In this document: piece by piece, positions 13,157 through 25,730 of the stretch
Layout: the number at the start of each line of letters is the position of its first letter
Position numbering within the stretch: the stretch's first letter is position 1
NCBI RefSeq assembly: GCF_030848805.1
Contig: NC_092365.1
Location: forward strand, 13,790,486 to 13,854,485
Direction: 5' to 3'
DNA: 64,000 bases
DNA from: Temnothorax longispinosus
Lineage: Eukaryota; Arthropoda; Insecta; Hymenoptera; Formicidae
The notes under the pieces: generated by a model
The model's database searches: none
The model's input: the letters and a program-made list of their open reading frames with translations, nothing else
Told to the model about the DNA's origin: nothing
Translations under genes and position numbers: made by a program

Positions 13157-14881
13157 TCTGTTGTTGTCGCGTTAGAATCTTTCGATATTTGATATTTGTT
13201 GATAGTATTATCTCTGTATTAAGGAGAAACAGATATATATATCGCTCAAGTTAAGATTTCCATGAAACATATCTTGCGTTACATCCCGTGTGTAGCGAGT
13301 ATAGTAAATAACGAAAATCCGATTCAATGTGCGAATAATGATGTACAATTCTTACAACCGCGCTTTATAGTCATACCTGGCTAGGCACAAGGCTGGATAA
13401 TATTGGCTATATCGCGTCAAAAGATCATTCTCACCCTCGATAGTGAAAACGCGCATTACCGAGCCGGCCTCGATACTTTTTGCCGGTGAATGCCTGTGTC
13501 TTTTTGCCAGTCAGCATATGAGAATTCATAGCAGAGGAACTCGATTCCTCGCGGCATGCTTCCTACATAAACATTCTTCGTAGAAAAGTAACAGGAAGGT
13601 AGTTTACAAATCGTTCCTTGTAAAGTTAAAATTTTTCCATAAATGGATGTTTTCTTCATGAATCATTAAACTAAATAACGACACGTTATCAACAGTTATT
13701 GTTCTTGATGATAACATATATCGTCCTGGTCTTCAGCTTAAAAATATCCTGTATAAATGTAATATCGCCATCCTTCTACTTCCAAGTCAGAGAAGCACAC
13801 GTTCATCGTTCTAACTCGACAATTTTCATTTCTTCTCGAATTATTAAAGATATATCTTTAAAAAATATTAAATGATTCCATATAATCGCAATCAATCGAG
13901 ATACCCGTCCTACAGGTTGCTCTATTCAATTTCTCTTCTTATTCATGCAATTTTGAAATTCATAAATGTGTTTGCGACAAGTAAAAGACAATGTCATGAT
14001 TAATCCTAAAAAATAAAAAACATCCTGCATGTAAATATGTCATTCTGTCGTCCTCGGAAGTTGTAGATCTCGTATTTTGTTCGATTTCGGATCGAAAGAA
14101 AAAGGGAGTATCGAGATATTGCGTTTTACGGTAGAGCGGCTAGACCGACGCGTTTCATGTTAACTCGCTCTCTTTTTTTACGACAATCACGACCTTCCGC
14201 GGAAATGAGAAGTCGAATAAATTATATATCTCGTGCGAGAGCGATCGCAACGAGCGACGTGTTGTACACCTAATCCGTATGATCGTCGTCGGCGATCGGC
14301 AAGAATCAAGTCGTTTTCCTTCGCGGAGGGATTTTACGCAAACGGAATCCCCCCGCATGACGTAGACGCGTTGAATCAGTACGCTGACCATGTGATTCTG
14401 AGATTTTTACTAAAATTGCAATTTATATAGTCTGCCTTTCTTACGAATGGTGCGTATACCTCGTATACAGGAAAGTTACCCAGGAGGAAATGCGTAATTA
14501 CAGACATAAATGATTTATTTTAATAATAGTAAAAATAAAAAATTATGTTAAGAAGTTTAATATCAAATTATATTAAATTACACCACATGTATTAAACAAG
14601 TAATGATGAAAAGATGTACAATTCAGCAAACATTGTATTATATTTTATATTTTTATATACATCATAAATCTTTTTCTCATTTTTTATGTAGCAATAAATA
14701 ATGTTTATTAAACTGTAATAACATTTTAACATTCATATTTTATAAATACCTTCCTCTTGAAATATCATAAAATACATATGTATAGACCATAAAGTTCAAA
14801 ATCACAAAAATATTAATATCAAAATCAAACGTAATTATAAAGCGTGTTAGTAAGAAAATATTACCAATAAGAATTGTATAT

Positions 14882-16887
14882 TTATTTTTCGGTAGATGAT
14901 ATCACCTCGAATTTAATATTGTGTTTATTCATTTGCTCGATCAGAGACGTTTTACCAAATGCAGCACCGGGAGTGAGCACTCCTCCACTGTAAAGATATA
15001 ACAACACAAAAATAAAGCCGAAGTTCAACATGTAATTATAATTATTATTATTTTAATTGCTTATATTATAAACTGGATAATTTTGAAAAGTTTTCAAGTA
15101 ATGACTATAGCCTGTTCGTTTTTGCTGCACTTCTGAACTAGTGCAATAAGTTTGAATGAAACAAATATATTTTCTTTCAGTTCAGAAGTGCAGCGAAAAT
15201 AAATAAGCCTTATGTTAGACACGAGAGTTACATTAAGTAATTAATGATTCACTCACTTGTCAGGTATTTTGTCACTTTCGTTAAGGATTGTAATTGCCGA
15301 TAAGATCGCTATGATGCTAGTCCCTTCATATGCGGGAGAATCACCGGTGACTTTGGTGATTACTTCCTTATTAGGTGGATTTGTGTGTTTATCAGTAGGT
15401 TCCGCTAATTTTTCAGTCCATCCACGGGCTTTGAACGTTACAGAAAAGTGTGTCGATTTCAAAGTTTCCATATTCGGATTCTCGTGGCTGATAAAACCGA
15501 ATGAAAATAAAGAGGGATACTGCAAATATCGCGTTTAATTATTTCATATCAATCATTTTGACCTAAATCATTTTGACAATCGTAAATATTTTGAAACGTA
15601 CTTTTAGAAGTAAATTACGACCGCATGCCATGCGAGTCATGATTAACAAAATCATACCGGTAATAGACAACATCAGGAGCGCAATGAAAGACCTAGTAAT
15701 AAACGTACATTAGCAGAAATTACTTCTCAATACTTGTGGCATTTTATCGATATTGTACTGACTTCAACGTGGCATAAACTTGAACTTGCGCAGGCCTCTC
15801 TTTGTACTTGTCATACAGGAATCGCTGTGTACGAAGAGCTAGTGGACGATCGGCACTTGGAAACCGTACAGACCATCCTTCAGAGACATCACTTCGGTGA
15901 ACTAGACCTCTGCAATGAATGGAATTATTAACGCTGCTTATCATCAATAATATAATCACTATTTTTTTGACAAGCTTTGCATAATTTGTAATACAAACCC
16001 GACTTATAATTGACAAAATTATAATTTATAATTGTACACATAACGTTTTGGAAGATGCAGACCTTGGTTTTAATTTTGGTGTAAATTCGGGCAATTTGGT
16101 AGGATACAATTTTTCGCGTAATTCCCGTAGTTCGTGTGCATGAGCCAGACTATATATCGCAGATTCCCAAGTTCCATAATTCAGATACGTATGTTTGTTA
16201 TCGGTGGCGGTTGACCATATCGACATGTATACTTCAACATCATTGACTTCTCCTCCAAATTTCTCTTGCGTGAAAATGATTCCCAAATCGGTAGGGACAC
16301 AGTCAAAGCCGCAAGCGCTCACTACGTAAATTCCAGCTTCTTTAGCTGCCTCGTTATATTCCAATTGCATTTTCTCCATGAACTGTAAAATATTAAAAAT
16401 ATCAGGAATCATCAATCAATGGTTGTACCGTTGCAAACGTATATAGAACTACCTGTTCTTCACCAGTGACATCAACGTAATGAGTACGAGTAGCAATGCA
16501 CGCTTTGATAACTGGTTCTCCATAAAATCTGAATGGACCGCAACAGCTGATGAGTATTCTTGCTTGCTCCGTCATTTTCTTGAGAGACTCCTCATCTTTT
16601 ATGTCAGCCAGAATTATAGGTACATCTTCTGACAAAGTAACATAAAAACGTTCGCTAATAATAAACAAAGTAGTCGCTATCACTTGCAATAATTAACTCT
16701 AAGTTTCAAATATACCAATATCTGAGGCAAATTCCTTAACAACCGCGTCTAAAGCTTCCTTCCTACGACCAGCAATGCCAAACTTCATTTTCTGCTCCTT
16801 GCACATATGTGTCGCATTTTTCACTACATGTTTTCCAGTGAATCCAGTAGCACCAAATATTATTATATCTAAACGATTATTCGCCAT
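14882..16887 (-). CDS. SCCPDH-like: saccharopine dehydrogenase-like oxidoreductase, copy 1
   Basis: Seven exons: 16887-16716, 16628-16453, 16382-16063, 15909-15763, 15692-15602, 15519-15257 and 14987-14882. Joined, they give 424 residues, close to the roughly 430 of animal SCCPDH. The N-terminus has a Rossmann nucleotide-binding loop, GATGFTG (about residue 12). Family motifs follow: CCGPFRFYGEPVIKAC, ACGFDCVPTDLG, RTQRFLYDKY and a C-terminal GGVLTPGAAFGKT. Exon 5 encodes a hydrophobic segment (about residues 273-292) that probably anchors it in a membrane, as for the lipid-droplet-associated vertebrate protein. The family's true substrate is not established, and classical lysine-pathway activity should not be assumed. 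All splice sites are GT-AG. The last intron carries a small TA-flanked insertion (15108-15210) absent from copies 2 and 3. Confidence 0.9.
15108..15210. mobile_element. 103-bp MITE in copy 1, TA target site
   Basis: Inverted ends share TGCTGCACTTCTGAACT on the left and its complement on the right, with looser matches outward to the tips. Copies 2 and 3 of the array have the empty site (GACTATGTTA and similar), and the insertion is flanked by TA on both sides. A TA duplication is typical of the Tc1/mariner superfamily; assignment beyond that is inference. Confidence 0.75.
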
Positions 16888-17689
16888 TTTCTTGCAATCT
16901 ATAGCAAAATAATCATTAATATCTTTTATAACTTACAATTAATTTAATGTTTTTTGTTAACTTATTGAATAACTCATAGAAAATTAAAGAACTGCCTATT
17001 AATACCTATAGATTTATCACAAATTCATTAATTTCTATATTATGAAATTAAATAAATACGAAAAATAACAACGTACTGAAAGTAAAGCACTTTTAGAAAC
17101 CAGTTTTAAGGACCAAATCATGTTGACAGCCAGTTTCATTTATTTATTTTGCATGAATATTATAAACTTTGCCCACAATTCATATTTGTTACATAACGAT
17201 TAATAATTATGTAATTAATAATTATAAATTATCACAATCAATGACAAATATCTACTTCTAATTGCATTTTGTATCTCAATGTCAATCTACTCTTCGATAA
17301 TCTCCACCGGCTTCAACTTAAAAATTACGTTATACCGTCGTAATACCGTCGTATCGGCATGTCGCAGCACATGAGCACATACAAGGCATATACGTGTGAA
17401 AAAAAAAGATCGTACCTCAAGTGCTTTGATCATATAAGATATAAACTCTGTATAACATGTAAAATATAAATATGTACGTACACGAAAGTATCACGATAAT
17501 CGAAGCAAATTAGTGGCCGAATAGATCGGATTTCCCTTTTGAGAAAGTGTGTCCTTCGTCCTATCCTCTGCCACGAAGCAATTTGCGCAGATACGTCTAC
17601 AGGCGTCTATGACCGTCGATGGGTATCGATAGGCGTGTCGACGTGCTCGACGTCGACGGTCGACCGTCGACAAAAATGGCATCGTTTAC

Positions 17690-17812
17690 ACATTGCTGGA
17701 GTGTGCTAGAGGAAGCGGCGCGCTGGAGAGAGGGGCGTATGAATGTGCTTATTTAAAGCGATGCGCGCCTTTAATCCCTCGCGTTCTCGTTGCGTTTGAA
17801 ATGTCATCTCGC
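17690..17812 (-). promoter_or_regulatory. conserved GC-rich upstream block, unit 1
   Basis: A GC-rich segment about 0.8-0.9 kb upstream of the copy 1 ATG that recurs upstream of copies 2 and 3 (shared GCGCGCTGGAGAGAGGGGCG and GCGATGCGCGCCTTTAA). Its repeated position suggests a promoter or leader exon on the minus strand; a TAAATAA-type element is present. Short plus-strand open frames across it look incidental. No start site is proven. Confidence 0.35.
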
Positions 17813-18528
17813 AAACAAATTTCTGCGTCGCTCGATCAACTTGACAAATATATCAATCGAGTTTTGACTCCGAACATAAAAAAATCTCAACTGTATTTCT
17901 TTATGCCTTAGTGCGAATTTACATCGTCACGAAAAAATTGTCTTGCCTTCTGAATGCATGCTACTATTTACACAATGTATAAAAATTACAAAATCGGTTT
18001 CATGCAAACGTGTAAAATAATTTATTTTATATATTTTTTATGAGACATTGAAAGAGATGTAATATTGAGTATATGCAATGTCGACAGTTTCGGATTGTAA
18101 AAAAAAAAAAACTACAAAATCATACAAGAAATAAGGTAGATAAATAAAAAACAAATTAAGTTTTATTAATATTGCGTCATAAGTGTATAAATATAAGGTT
18201 TATTTATTTTTATTTGTTCCAAGTAAAACAAACAATTAAATGTAATTTTCGATTACCTTAATATTATAAAATACACAGTACACGCGCTTATTAATACTTT
18301 TCTCTTGAAATATCATGAAATAAGACATATAATACACAGTTGAAAAACACGCGCGCGCGCGCGGGGAGTGTGTGCGTGTGTTATATATACGTATATAAAA
18401 TATAGAGAGCATAAACTTTTTACCCAAAAACTATAAAAATGTTAGTATCAAAATCAAACGAAATAATATGGTGTATTAAAAAAAATCTTGTCAGTAAGTA
18501 TTGTAAAACTTTCATATACTACTTATCT

Positions 18529-20453
18529 CTATTTCACGATAGATGATATCACCTCGAAATTAATATTATGTTTATTCATTTGCTCGATCAAAGATGTCTT
18601 ACCAAATGCAGCACCAGGAGTGAGCACTCCTCCGCTGTAAAGATATAACAACACAAAAATAAAGCCGAATTTTAACATGTAATTATTATTATTATTGCGT
18701 TTTAATTGGTTATATTATAAACTGGAAATTTTTGAAAAGTCTTCAAGTAATGACTATGTTATACGAGAGAGAGTTACATTAAGTAATTAATGATTCACTC
18801 ACTTGTCAGGTATTTTGTCACTTTCATTAAGGATTGTAATCGCCGATAGGATCACCATGATGCTAGTCCCTCCATATGAGGGAGAATCACCGGTGACTTT
18901 GGTGATTACTTCCTTATTAGGTGGATTTGTGTGTTTATCAGTAGGTGTCGCCAATTTTTCAGTCCATCCACGGGCTTTGAACGTTATAGAAAAGTGTGTC
19001 AATTTCAATGTTTCCATATTCGGATTCTCGTGGCTGATAAAACCGAATGAAAAAAAAGAGGGATACTGCAAATATCGCGTTTAATTATTTCATATTAATC
19101 ATTTTGACCTAAATCATTTTGACAATCGCAAATATTTTGAAACGTACTTTTAAAAGTGTATTACGACCGCATGCCATGCGAGTCATGATTGACAAAAACA
19201 TACCGGTAATAGACAACATCAGGATCGCAATGAAAGACCTAGTAATCAATGTACATTAGCAGAAATTGCTTCTCAACACTTGTGGCATTTTATCGATATT
19301 GTACTGACTTAAACGTGGCATAGACTTCAACTTGCGCAGGCCTCTCTTTGTACTTATCGTACAAGAATCGCTGTGTACGAAGAGCTAGTGGACGATCGGC
19401 ACTTGGAAACCGTACAGACCATCCTTCAGAGACATCACTTCGGTGAACTAGACCTAGACCTCTGCAATGAACGGAATTATTAACGCTGCGTATCATCAAT
19501 AATAATATAATCACTATGTTTTTTGTACAAGCTTTGCATAATTTGTAAATACTTGATAATCATCAAACTTGACTTATAATTGACAAAATTATAATTTATA
19601 ATTGTACACATAACGTTTTGGAAGATGCAGACCTTGGTTTTAATTTTGGTGTAAATTCGGGCAATTTGGTAGGATACAATTTTTCGTGTAATTCCCGTTG
19701 TTCGTATGCATGAGCCAGACTATATATCGCAGTTTCCCAAGTTCCATAATTCAGATACGAATTTTTGTTATCAGTGGCGGTTGACGATATCGACATGTAT
19801 ACTTCAACATCATTGACTTCTCCTCCAAATTGCTGTTGTGTGAAAATGATTCCCAAATCGATAGGGACACAGTCAAAGCCGCAAGCGCTCACTACGTAAA
19901 TTCCAGCTTCTTTAGCTGCCTCGTTATATTCCAATTGCATTTTCTCCATGAACTGTAAAATATTGAAAATATCAGAAATCATCAATCAATGGTTGTACCG
20001 TTGCGTACGTATATTGAACTACCTCTTCTTCACCAGTGATATCAACGTAATGAGTACGAGTAGCAATGCACGCTTTGATAACTGGTTCTCCATAAAATCT
20101 GAATGGACCGCAACAGCTGATGAGTATTCTTGCTTGCTCCGTCATTTTCTTGAGAGACTCCTCATCTTTTATGTCAGCCAGAATAATAGGTACATTCTCT
20201 GACAAAGTAACATAAAAACGTTCGCTAATAATAAATAAAGTAGTCGCTATCACTTGCAATTAACTCTAAGTTTAAATATACCAATATCTGAGGCAAATTC
20301 CTTAAGAACCGCGTCTAAAGCTTCCTTCCTACGACCAGCAATGCCAAACTTTATTTTCTGCTCCTTGCATATATGTGCCGCTTTTTTCACTATATGTTTT
20401 CCAGCGAATCCAGTAGCACCAAATATTATTATATCTAAACGATTGTTCGCCAT
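18529..20453 (-). CDS. SCCPDH-like: saccharopine dehydrogenase-like oxidoreductase, copy 2
   Basis: Seven exons: 20453-20282, 20198-20023, 19952-19633, 19461-19309, 19238-19148, 19065-18803 and 18634-18529; 426 residues. All phases agree and all introns are GT-AG. Motifs match copy 1, with GATGFAG in the nucleotide-binding loop and ACGFDCVPIDLG in the middle. Exon 4 carries a six-base direct duplication (GGTCTAGGTCTA) that adds two residues. The C-terminus ends VISSIVK where copy 1 ends VISSTEK. The frame is fully open, so it is probably functional. Same caution on substrate as for copy 1. Confidence 0.9.
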
Positions 20454-20731
20454 TTTCCTGCAATTTATGGCAAAATTATCATTAATATCTTTTATAACTT
20501 ACAATTAATTTAATGTTTTTTGTTAAATTGTTGAACAAATCGCATAGAAAATTAAAGAACTGCCTATTAATATCTATAGATTTATCACAAATTCATTAAT
20601 GTCTATATTATGAAATTAAATAAATATACGAAAAATAACAATGTACTGAAAGTAAAGCACTTTTAGAAACCAGTTTTAAGGACCAAATCATGTTGACAGC
20701 TAGTTTTATTTATTTATTTTGCATCAAGCCC

Positions 20732-21086
20732 GGTCTACAATGAGTTGTATCGTAAGTCGTAAGTCATAAGTGAATCGACCAATCAACGTAGAGTGTTGGT
20801 AAGATGACAACTGACAACTCAGCAGTCGTTTTACTGAACGCGACCGTGGTCACAACCGCGTCGTATCCCTGTCATAAAGTTGGTGTCATAAATTCATAAA
20901 TATTGGCATTTGGCCAATATGTATGACACCGACTTACGACAGGGATACCTGGGATACTTGGGACGCGGTTGTGACCACGTTCGCGTTCAGCAGAACGACT
21001 GCTGAGCTGTCATCTTACCGACACTCTACGTTGATTGGTTGATTGGTCGATTCACTTATGACTTACGATACAACTCATTGTAGACC
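20732..21086. mobile_element. 355-bp foldback element upstream of copy 2
   Basis: Nearly the whole element is one long palindrome: the outer ends read GGTCTACAATGAGTTGTATC and its complement, and the arms extend about 150 bases toward a short AT-rich centre. Unit 1 shows the corresponding site without the insertion (TTTGCATGAATATTATAAAC near 17150). No coding capacity. Confidence 0.85.
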
Positions 21087-21526
21087 TTGAATATTATAAA
21101 CTTTGCCCACAATTCATATTTGTTACATAACGATGTATTGACGATGATTAATAATTATGTAATTGATAATTATAAATTATCACAATCAATGATAAATATC
21201 TATACTTGTAATTGCATTTTGTATCTCATGTCAATCTAATTTTTGATAATCTTCACCGGCTTCAACTTAAAAATTACGTTATTCCTCCGTTCCGTCGTAA
21301 TATACCAGCGCATCGGGATGACGCAGCACTTGAGCACATACAAGGCATATATGTGTAAAAAAAAAAGATCGTAGCTCAAATGCTTCGATCATATAAGATA
21401 TAAACTCTGTACAACATGCAAAATATAAATATGTACGTACACGTAAGTATCACGATAATCAAAGCTAATTAGTGGTCGAATAGATCGGATTTCCCTTTTA
21501 AGAAAGTATGTCCTTCGTCCTGCCGA

Positions 21527-21650
21527 CTGTCACGAATCGATTTGCGCATATACGTCTACAATGCTGGCTGTCACGAATCGATTTGCGCATATACGTCTAC
21601 AATGCTGGCTGTCACGAAGCGATTTGCGCAGATACGTCTACATTGCTGGA
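21527..21650. repeat. 41-bp tandem repeat, three units
   Basis: The motif beginning CTGTCACGAATCGATTTGCG starts at 21527, 21568 and 21609. Units 1 and 3 of the gene array carry only one such motif at the equivalent place. A long open frame here is a by-product of the repeat. Confidence 0.85.
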
Positions 21651-21770
21651 GTGTGCTAGAGGAAGCGGCGCGCTGGAGAGAGGGGCGTATAAACGCGTTT
21701 ATTTAGAGCGATGCGCGCCTTTAATCCTTCGCGTTCTTGTTGCGTTTGAAATGTCATCTCGCAACTGAAA
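21650..21770 (-). promoter_or_regulatory. conserved GC-rich upstream block, unit 2
   Basis: Counterpart of the block at 17690, with the same GCGCGCTGGAGAGAGGGGCG and GCGATGCGCGCC segments, upstream of copy 2. It lies immediately beside the 41-bp tandem repeat. Confidence 0.35.
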
Positions 21771-22337
21771 ATCTCTAAGCAAACAAATTTCTGCGTCGCT
21801 CGATCAACTTGACAAATATATCAATCGTTTTGACTCCGAACATAAAAAAATCTCAACTATATTTCTTTATGCCTTTAGTACGAATTTACATCGTCACGAA
21901 AAAATTGTCTTGCCTTCTGAATGCATGCTACTATTTACACAAATAAAAATTACAAAATCGGTTTCATGCAAACGTGTAAAATAATTTATTTTATATATTT
22001 TTTATGAGACATTGAAAGAGATGTAATATTGAGTATGCAATGTCGACAGTTTAGGATTGTAAAAAAAAACTACAAAATCATACAAGAAATAAGGTAGATA
22101 AATAAAAAACAAATTAAGTTTTATTAATATTGCGTCATAAGTGTATAAATATAAGGTTTATTTATTTTTATTTGTTTCAAGTAAAACAAACAATTAAATG
22201 TAATTTTCGATTACCTTAATATTATAAAATATAAAATATACGCGCTTATTAATAATTTTCTCTTGAAATATCGTGAAATAGGACATATAATACAGAGTTG
22301 AAAAACACGCGCGCGCGCGCGGTCTGTGTGAGCGTGT

Positions 22338-22344
<7 letters not shown>

Positions 22345-22393
<49 letters not shown>
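22345..22393. repeat. (TA)n microsatellite
   Basis: A long TA run downstream of SCCPDH copy 3, beside a short CG run. Apparent Ile-Tyr repeat open frames on the minus strand are produced by it. Confidence 0.95.
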
Positions 22394-22401
<8 letters not shown>

Positions 22402-22514
22402 GACATAAACTTTACCCAAAAACCATAAAAATGTTAGTATCAAAGTCAAACGAAATAATATAGTGTATTAAAAAAAATTTTGTCAGGATTGTAAAACTCA
22501 CATACTACTTATCT

Positions 22515-24446
22515 CTATTTCACGGTAGATGATATTACCTCAAATTTAATATTATGTTTATTCATTTGCTCGATCAGAGATGTTTTACCCAATGCAGCAC
22601 CGGGAGTGAGCACTCCTCCGCTTTAAAGATATAACAACACAAAAATAAAGCCAAAGTTTAACATGTAATTATATAATTATTATTGTGTTTTAATTGCTTA
22701 TATTATAAACTTGTGAAATTTGTGAAAAATCTTCAAGTAATGACTATGTTAGACACGAGAGAGAGTTACATTAAGTAATTAATGATTCACTCACTTGTCA
22801 GGTATTTTGTCACTTTCATTAAGGATTGTAATCGCCGATAGGATCGCTATGATGCTAGTCCCTTCATATGCGGGAGAATTACCGGTGACTTTAGTAATTA
22901 CTTCTTTATTAGGTGGATTTGTGTGTTTATCGGTAGATTCAGTCAACTTTTCAGTCCATCCACGGGCTTTGCATATCACAGAAAAGTGTATCGATTCCCA
23001 TATTTTCGGATCCGGATTCTCGTGACTGATAAAACCGAACGAAAATAGAGAGGGATACTGCAAATATCGCATTTAATTATCTCATATTACCTAAATAATT
23101 TTGACAATCGCAAATATTTTAACACGCACTTTTAGAAGTAAATTACGACCGCATGCTATACGAGTCATAAATAATACAATCAAACCGAAAATAGAGAGCG
23201 TCAGGAACACCAAGAAAGACCTAATAGTAATAAACGTACATTAGCAGAAATTACTTCTTAATATTTGTGGCGTTTTACCGATATTGTACTGACTTAAACG
23301 TGGCATAAACTCGAATTTGCGCTGGCCTCTCTTTGTACTTGTCATACAAGAATCGCTGTGTGCGAAGAGCTAGTGAACGATCGGTACTCGGAAACCATAC
23401 AGACCATCCTTCAGAAACATCACTTCGGTGCACTAGACCTCTGCAATGAATGAAATTATTAATGCTGTTTATATCATTAATAATATTAATCACTATTTCT
23501 TTTTCTATCAACGTATAAAGTTTGCATAATTTGTAAATACTTGGTACGAGTACAAACCTGACTTATAATTGATAAAATTATAATTTATAATTGTACACAT
23601 AACGTTTAGGAAGATGCAGACCTTGATTTTAATTTCGGCGTAAATTCGGGCAATTTGGTAGGATATAATTTTTCGTGCAATTCTCGTAGTTCGTGTGCAT
23701 GAGCCAGACTATATATCGCAGACTCCCAAGTTCCATAATTCAGATACGGACGTTTGTTATCAGTGGTGGTTGACCATGTCGACATGTATACTTCAACATC
23801 ATTGACTTCTCCTCCAAATTTCTGTTGCGTGAAAATTATTCCTAAATCGCTAGGGACACAGTCAAAGCCGCAAGCGCTCACTACGTAAATACCAGCTTCT
23901 TTAGCTGCCTCGTTATATTCCAATTGCATTTTCTCCATGAACTGTAAAATATTGAAAATATCAGAAATCATCAATCAATGGTTGTACCGTTGCGTACGTA
24001 TATTGCACTACCTCTTCTTCACCAGTGATATCAACGTAATGAGTACGAGTAGCAATGCACGCTTTGATAACTGGTTCTCCATAAAATCTGAATGGACCGC
24101 AACAGCTGATGAGCATTCTTGCTCGCTCCGTCATTTTCTTGAGAGACTCCTCATCTTTTATGTCAGCCAGAATAATAGGTACATCTTCTGACAAAGTAAC
24201 ATTAAAACGTTCGCTAATAATAAACAAAGTAGTCGCTATCACTTGCAATTAACTCTATATAAGTTTAAATATACCAATATCTGAGGCAAATTCCTTAACA
24301 ACCGCGTCTAAAGCTTCCTTCCTACGACCAGCAATGCCAAACTTTATTTTCTGCTCCTTGCATATATGTGCCGCATTTTTCACTACATGTTTTCCAGTGA
24401 ATCCAGTAGCACCAAATATTATTATATCTAAACGATTGTTCGCCAT
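22515..24446 (-). CDS. SCCPDH-like: saccharopine dehydrogenase-like oxidoreductase, copy 3
   Basis: Seven exons: 24446-24275, 24187-24012, 23941-23622, 23440-23294, 23220-23130, 23057-22795 and 22620-22515; 424 residues with matching phases. The GATGFTG loop, the CCGPFRFYGEPVIKAC segment and the C-terminal GGVLTPGAALGKT are present. Exon 6 is the most diverged part (its N-terminal portion reads HENPDPKIWES against HENPNMETLKS in copy 1). The last acceptor reads TTTAAAG instead of the CAG-type site of the other copies, so it may be used less efficiently. Otherwise intact. Confidence 0.88.
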
Positions 24447-24724
24447 TTTGCTGCAATCTATAGCAAAATAATCATTAATATCTTTTATAACTTACAATTA
24501 ATTTAATGTTTTTTGTTAAATTGTTGAATAAATCTCATAGAAAATTAAAGAACTGCCTATTAATACCTATAGATTTATCACAAATTCATTAATGTCTATA
24601 TTATGAAATTAAATAAATATACGAAAAATAACAATGTACTGAAAGTAAAGCACTTTTAGAAACCAGTTTTAAGGACCAAATCATGTTGACAGCTAGTTTT
24701 ATTTATTTATTTTGCATGAAGCCC

Positions 24725-25073
24725 GGTCTACAATGAGTTGTATCGTAAGTCGTAATAAGTCATAAGTGAATCGACCAATCAACGTAGAGTGTTGGTAAGA
24801 TGACAACTGACAACTCAGCAGTCGTTTTACTGAACGCGACCGTGGTCACAACCGCGTCGTATCCCTGTCATAAGTCGGTGTCATAAATTTATAAATATTG
24901 GCATTTGGCCAATATGTATAACATCGACTTACGACAGGGATACCTGGGATATTTGAGACGCGGTTGTGACCACGTTCGCGTTCAGCAGAACGACTGCTGA
25001 GCTGTCATCTTACCGACACTCTACGTTGATTGGTCGATTCACTTATGACTTACGATACAACTCATTGTAGACC
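24725..25073. mobile_element. 349-bp foldback element upstream of copy 3
   Basis: A close copy of the element at 20732, at the equivalent position of unit 3, with the same GGTCTACAATGAG ends and the same flanking sequence. Shared position shows it was duplicated with the gene, not inserted twice. Confidence 0.85.
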
Positions 25074-25613
25074 TTGAATATTATAAACTTTGCCCACAAT
25101 TTTCATATTTGTTACATAACAATGTATTGACGATGATTAACAATTATGTAATTGATAATTATAAATTATCACAATCAATGACAAATATCTACTTATAATT
25201 GCATTTTGTATCTCAATGTCAATCTAATTTTTGATAATCTTTACCGGCTTCAACTTAAAAATTACGTTATACCGTCGTATCGGCATGTCGCAGCACATAA
25301 GCACATACATGGCATATATGTGTGAAAAAAAAGATCGTAGCTCAAATGCTTCGATCATACAAGATATAAACTTTGTACAACATGCAAAATATAAATATGT
25401 ACGTACACGAAAGTATCACGATAATCGAAGCAAATTAGTGGCCGAATAGATCGGATTTCCTTCTTGGAGAGAGGCCTTGTTCGGCCTGCCACGAAGCGAT
25501 TTGCGCGGATACGTCTACAGGCGCCTGCCGCCTATAACTGTAGAATTGTCGATGGGGTCAAGGGTATCGACAGGCGTGTCGACCGTCGACCAAAATGGCA
25601 GTTTTTTATACAT

Positions 25614-25730
25614 TGCTGAAGAAAACGGCGTGCTGGAGAGAGGGGCGTATAAACGCGTTTATTTAGAGCGATGCGCGCCTTTAATTCTTCTCGTTTTTAT
25701 TACGTTTGAAACGTCATTTCGCACCTGAAA
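25614..25730 (-). promoter_or_regulatory. conserved GC-rich upstream block, unit 3
   Basis: Third copy of the upstream block, upstream of SCCPDH copy 3, slightly diverged from those at 17690 and 21650 but retaining GTGCTGGAGAGAGGGGCGTA and GCGATGCGCGCC. Confidence 0.35.

Larger units (their letters stand above)
11411..14749. other. intergenic, no gene recognised
   Basis: AT-rich sequence between the GCH1 promoter and the SCCPDH array. It holds a half-copy MITE at 12985 and a possible second small inverted-repeat element at about 13048-13156. I found no exon, RNA gene or long open frame with coding character. Confidence 0.6.

Noticed and set aside
15257..15538. 93-residue plus-strand frame, repeated at 18803, 22795 and 26707
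   Set aside because: Its recurrence comes from the duplicated SCCPDH exon 6 on the opposite strand; the minus-strand reading fits the protein family and splice sites.
21508..21768. 86-residue plus-strand frame related to ones at 17693 and 25477
   Set aside because: The frames differ in length and start between units and run through the 41-bp tandem repeat; the conserved DNA block is better read as upstream regulatory sequence.
22194..22449. Open frames with long Ile-Tyr repeats on the minus strand
   Set aside because: They are translations of the TA microsatellite and have no other coding support.
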